Assembly (NCBI GenBank): GCA_946415695.1 | Contig: CAMKTM010000119.1 | Location: 1 to 7,331, forward strand | Reading direction: 5' to 3' | DNA: 7,331 nucleotides | Origin: an uncultured Prevotellaceae bacterium | GTDB lineage: Bacteria; Bacteroidota; Bacteroidia; Bacteroidales; Bacteroidaceae | Part shown: positions 4,995 through 7,331 of the stretch, piece by piece | Position numbering within the stretch: position 1 is the stretch's first letter | How the letters are laid out: the number at the start of each line of letters is the position of its first letter | Program-made: the position numbers and the translations under genes | Notes under the pieces: model-generated | Told to the model about the DNA's origin: nothing | Databases searched by the model: none | Seen by the model: only the letters and a program-made list of their open reading frames with translations

Positions 4995-7075
4995 ACATGA
5001 CAAATCTATTCATAATGAATGCAAGACATCTCATCTTTAAGATTTCCTCCCTTTTCCTTTTTGTTTGCTGCCATGCCATATCGAACGCCCAGCAGACCTC
5101 TCTGCTCGATAATGTCAACCTCTACATCGGCACAGCCAACGACTATGGGCAGATGACTCCCGGAGCCACCGTTCCTTATAGCCAGATTCAGGTTTGTCCC
5201 GACAGCAAGCCACGCCAGCATCCGGGTTACGACTTCGAGGAACCGACCATTTCGGGCTTTAGCATCAACCGCCTTTCGGGTGTCGGCGGCAGTGGTTGCG
5301 GTGGAAATGTCTCCTTGATGCCCGATGCGACAGGCAAGGACGTCCACCTCTTGAAACATACCGAACAAGCCTCTCCGGGCTATTATAGCGTGCAACTGAA
5401 CAACGGCGTTTGGTTCACGGCAACGGCCGACCGCCGAATGGCAGTGGAGCGCTTTTCTTTTCCCAATCCCTCGAAAGCCGTCCTCTTGCTCAACCCCGGT
5501 TCTGCTTTCGACAAGCTCTATGCGGCACAGTTCGAGCAGAAAACGCCATCAATGGGACAAGGCTATGCTGATTGCGCCAACACTTGCAGACGCGGTCACT
5601 ATCACCTCCACTACCGCCTCTACACCAGTTCGCCTTTCGTGCTCGACACGATTGCTGACGGCCGCAAACGCCTCACTTTTCCAGAGCTTTCGGCGCGATA
5701 CGTTGAGGTGCGCATCGTGGTCTCTACCGGCCTTGCCGACGAGCTGGACAAGATGCCGGAACAGGCGGTGTGGCGCACCGACTTCCTTTCGATGGTGGAA
5801 CGTGCTCAAAGGCAATGGCAACGGCTGCTTTCGACGGTCGAGGTGGAAGGCGGAACGGCTGACCAGCGAACCATATTCTATACATCTTTATATAGGACAT
5901 TCCACAGCCCGTTCCAGGTTACAGACCGACTGATGACGAACTATCTCGGAACGGACAACAAGCCGCACGAGGCAAAGGGCTTCCAGTACTACAGTTCGTG
6001 GTCGCTTTGGGACACCTATCGCACCAAATTCCCCCTCATCACCCTGCTCGACGAAAGCCACTCTTCCGACATCATGCAGTCGTTGGCACAGCTTTACGTC
6101 ACGGGCAAGAAGGATTGGAGCACCGATTACGAATGTGTCCCGACAGTCCGCACGGAACATGCCATCGCCACCCTGCTCGACGCCTATCGTCAAGGCATCA
6201 GCATCCCTTCGCTTCCCGATGCCTATCCGGGCATGGTGGCAGAGGTGAAGCGGCTCAACTTAAAAAGTCCCGACCAGTGCTTAGAAGCGAGCGGCGACTT
6301 CTGGGCCCTTGGACAACTGGCAGGCGAGCAAGGCAGACTGGCAGATGCCGACAAGTGGACCCGCAGAGGCGAGGAAATCTTCGACAGCATCTGGCCGAAA
6401 GAGTTCCAGCACATCGACGAGACTTACACCAAGATGAAAGGCAACGGCCTCTATCAAGGCACGCGCTGGCAGTACCGCTGGGGCGCACCGATGTTCCTGC
6501 CGCGAATGATTCAACTCGTCGGCAAGCAGAAACTGTCTGCCCAGCTGCAGCAGTTCTTCCGCGAAGAGCTCTACAACCAGGGCAACGAGCCCGACATCCA
6601 CGTTCCGTTCCTCTTCGGGCGTCTCGGTATGCCACAGGAGACCAGCGGCATCGTTCGCACCCTTGCCACGGAGTGCATCACCCATCGCTACGGCGGCAAC
6701 GATGCCTACCCTGCGCCCTTCGTCGGCTGCGCCTTCGTCAATCAGCCTCGCGGCTACTGCTTCGAGATGGACGAGGACGACGGCGCCATGAGTGCCTGGT
6801 ACGTCTTTGCCAGCATCGGCATGTATCCGCTTGTCGTCGGCGAAGCAGTCTTTGAGCTTTTCCCGCCCCTCTTCGACAAAGTGACGCTCCACCTCGGGGC
6901 AGACCGACAGCAAACAGTCGTCATCTGCACAGAAGGGCAGAGCCGCAAAATGGTAAATGGTAAATGGGTAAATGCCCAATGCAAGAGTGTTACATGGAAC
7001 GGAAAGACGTTGCCCGACTTCCAAATCCCCGTCAAGGAACTGAAGAAAGGCGGCACGCTGAAGTTCGTTTATTGA
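4991..7075 (+). CDS. GH92 family glycosidase with Gln at the acid position
   Basis: This is a secreted glycoside hydrolase of family 92, a family of calcium-dependent exo-alpha-mannosidases acting on N-glycans and mannans. The 694 residues match family length. N-terminal beta-sandwich motifs are VNLYIGTA (42-49), TPGATVPYSQIQVCPD (56-71) and GFSINRLSG (89-97). The (alpha/alpha)6 domain shows SSWSLWDTYRTKFPL (335-349), YQGTRWQYRW (488-497), GNEPDIHVPFLF (531-542) and DEDDGAMSAWYVF (594-606). Asp594 and Asp596 fit the catalytic base pair, but the usual Glu of EGxxWQY is Gln489, and the usual VPHD that follows is APMF (499-502). This may mean a substrate with a good leaving group such as mannosyl phosphate, or loss of activity. 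A signal peptide ends near SNA (31-33). ATG 4991 overlaps the upstream stop (ATGA), but ATG 5015 (residue 9) gives a more typical signal peptide. No SusC/D genes are nearby. Confidence 0.9.
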   Translation: MNMTNLFIMNARHLIFKISSLFLFVCCHAISNAQQTSLLDNVNLYIGTANDYGQMTPGATVPYSQIQVCPDSKPRQHPGYDFEEPTISGFSINRLSGVGGSGCGGNVSLMPDATGKDVHLLKHTEQASPGYYSVQLNNGVWFTATADRRMAVERFSFPNPSKAVLLLNPGSAFDKLYAAQFEQKTPSMGQGYADCANTCRRGHYHLHYRLYTSSPFVLDTIADGRKRLTFPELSARYVEVRIVVSTGLADELDKMPEQAVWRTDFLSMVERAQRQWQRLLSTVEVEGGTADQRTIFYTSLYRTFHSPFQVTDRLMTNYLGTDNKPHEAKGFQYYSSWSLWDTYRTKFPLITLLDESHSSDIMQSLAQLYVTGKKDWSTDYECVPTVRTEHAIATLLDAYRQGISIPSLPDAYPGMVAEVKRLNLKSPDQCLEASGDFWALGQLAGEQGRLADADKWTRRGEEIFDSIWPKEFQHIDETYTKMKGNGLYQGTRWQYRWGAPMFLPRMIQLVGKQKLSAQLQQFFREELYNQGNEPDIHVPFLFGRLGMPQETSGIVRTLATECITHRYGGNDAYPAPFVGCAFVNQPRGYCFEMDEDDGAMSAWYVFASIGMYPLVVGEAVFELFPPLFDKVTLHLGADRQQTVVICTEGQSRKMVNGKWVNAQCKSVTWNGKTLPDFQIPVKELKKGGTLKFVY
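6950..6971. repeat. 7-bp repeat inside the GH92 gene
   Basis: ATGGTAA occurs at 6950-6956 and 6957-6963, then ATGGGTAA with one extra G at 6964-6971. It encodes residues from Met654 to about Asn661, just before the last conserved strand region. Because 7 is not a multiple of 3, gain or loss of one unit would shift the frame for the final 35-40 residues. Confidence 0.8.
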
Positions 7076-7080
7076 AGAGA

Positions 7081-7214
7081 GGTTAGGGGTTAGAGAATAC
7101 TACTACTCGCTGAAAACGCCTGGGCGAAACCGGCATCCCCAACATTCCTCTTTCCGCCTGCGCCTTGCCGAAAAACCGCCTGCGCCTAAACGAAGCGAAA
7201 AAACCCCTAACCCC
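7081..7214. repeat. GGTTAGGGG / CCCCTAACC inverted pair
   Basis: Two 7-bp units, GGTTAGG and GGTTAGA, lie at 7081-7094. GGTTAGGGG at 7081-7089 is the exact reverse complement of CCCCTAACC at 7204-7212, and GGGGTTAG at 7086-7093 can instead pair with CTAACCCC at 7207-7214. The arms bracket the GC-rich repeat copies with about 114 bases between them, so they could be ends of a small element or remnants of two microsatellites on opposite strands. Confidence 0.6.
7154..7203. repeat. GC-rich dispersed repeat, two degenerate copies
   Basis: CCGCCTGCGCCT occurs at 7154-7165 and 7176-7187, a 22-base period, in the same orientation as the copies at 10-38 and 220-248. The first copy continues TGCCGAAAAA, which equals the upstream unit minus GAGGCT and with one base changed. 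The second continues AAACGAAGCGAAAAAA and is more diverged. The same repeat family therefore sits on both sides of the operon. Confidence 0.75.
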
Positions 7215-7219
7215 AATAC

Positions 7220-7331
7220 TGTAAACCATAAACTGTAAACCATAAACTGTAAACCATAAACTGTAAACCATAAACCGTAAACCATAAACCGTAAACCATA
7301 AACCGTAAACCATAAACCGTAAACCATAAAC
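7220..7331. repeat. 14-bp tandem repeat, eight copies, open at window end
   Basis: The unit is YGTAAACCATAAAC with perfect 14-base spacing: copies start at 7220, 7234, 7248, 7262, 7276, 7290, 7304 and 7318. The first four begin with T and the last four with C; otherwise all are identical. Each unit is two related heptamers (GTAAACC and ATAAACY). The eighth unit ends exactly at the last base of the window, so the array probably continues. Because 14 times 3 is 42, the array gives stop-free frames on the minus strand, which I do not regard as genes. Function is unknown; slippage-driven variation is likely. Confidence 0.95.

Larger units (their letters stand above)
7076..7219. other. Intergenic region after the GH92 gene
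   Basis: No gene is seen here. It contains a GGTTAGG tandem pair, a weak CGCC/GGCG stem (7117-7126), short ACT repeats near 7100, two degenerate copies of the GC-rich repeat and a CCCCTAACCCC block. I find no hairpin followed by a T-tract on the plus strand, so the operon terminator is not evident within the window. Confidence 0.7.

Noticed and set aside
4278..5003. 241-residue minus-strand frame opposite the S41 gene
   Set aside because: It is fully inside a well-supported gene, with no recognisable motif or independent start signal.
5998..6855. 285-residue plus-strand frame inside the GH92 gene
   Set aside because: The Arg/His-rich translation is typical of an out-of-frame reading of a GC-rich gene, while the GH92 frame carries all the family motifs.
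6281..7024. 247-residue minus-strand frame opposite the GH92 gene
   Set aside because: It overlaps the conserved GH92 catalytic region and looks like another codon-bias shadow.
4991..7075. Part of a classical polysaccharide utilisation locus
   Set aside because: No SusC/SusD, sensor or other glycosidase is present in the window; the upstream neighbours are parC, a DUF3316-like gene and a peptidase.
7117..7126. Intrinsic terminator at CGCCTGGGCG
   Set aside because: The stem is only 3-4 bases with a tiny loop, and no T-tract follows.
7083..7327. Minus-strand frames encoding VYGLWFTVYGL-type repeats
   Set aside because: They are produced by the 14-bp array, whose 42-base triple period contains no stop; two frames are open at once and neither has gene-like flanks.
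7220..7331. CRISPR array
   Set aside because: Units are contiguous 14-mers with no unique spacers, so it is a simple tandem repeat.

Overview
The window reads as part of a Bacteroidota chromosome, most likely Bacteroidales and plausibly a Prevotella relative with fairly high coding GC. The evidence is a Bacteroidetes-style ParC, a neighbouring protein that looks like DUF3316, a tricorn-type S41 lipoprotein, a GH92 glycosidase, no Shine-Dalgarno sequence before the first gene, and a TAnnTTTG-type -7 promoter element. The genus is a guess; the phylum is well supported.

Layout. Bases 1-442 hold no gene I can support. They carry two copies of a 29-bp GC-rich repeat, a 9-bp tandem repeat, an inverted repeat, a 14-bp direct repeat with T7 tracts, and a probable promoter (TATATTTG at 384-391) for the downstream operon. 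Bases 443-7075 are four plus-strand genes: topoisomerase IV subunit A (parC), an exported DUF3316-like probable beta-barrel protein, an S41 peptidase lipoprotein, and a secreted GH92 alpha-mannosidase-family enzyme. Each junction overlaps (TGATG, ATGA, ATGA; 1, 4 and 4 bases), so the four are almost certainly co-transcribed and translationally coupled. Bases 7076-7331 are non-coding and repeat-rich. They hold two degenerate copies of the same GC-rich repeat seen upstream, a GGTTAGG/CCCCTAACC inverted pair, and eight perfect-length 14-bp tandem units that run off the window end.

How the genes relate. ParC acts in the cytoplasm on chromosome decatenation. The other three products carry export signals and act in the envelope or outside the cell, so the operon links a housekeeping gene to surface functions without an obvious common pathway. 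No SusC/SusD pair is present, so this is not a visible polysaccharide utilisation locus. The parE partner is not in the window.

Most interesting points: (1) the GH92 enzyme has Gln where the family normally has its catalytic-acid Glu, while the DED base motif is kept, as in GH92 enzymes that cleave mannosyl-phosphate rather than mannosidic bonds; (2) ParC ends in QLRLDF after an acidic tail, resembling a sliding-clamp binding motif; (3) repeats with a 7-bp period recur in and after the last gene; (4) one intergenic repeat family brackets the whole operon. I see no convincing new multi-gene system such as a defence island, CRISPR array or mobile element.
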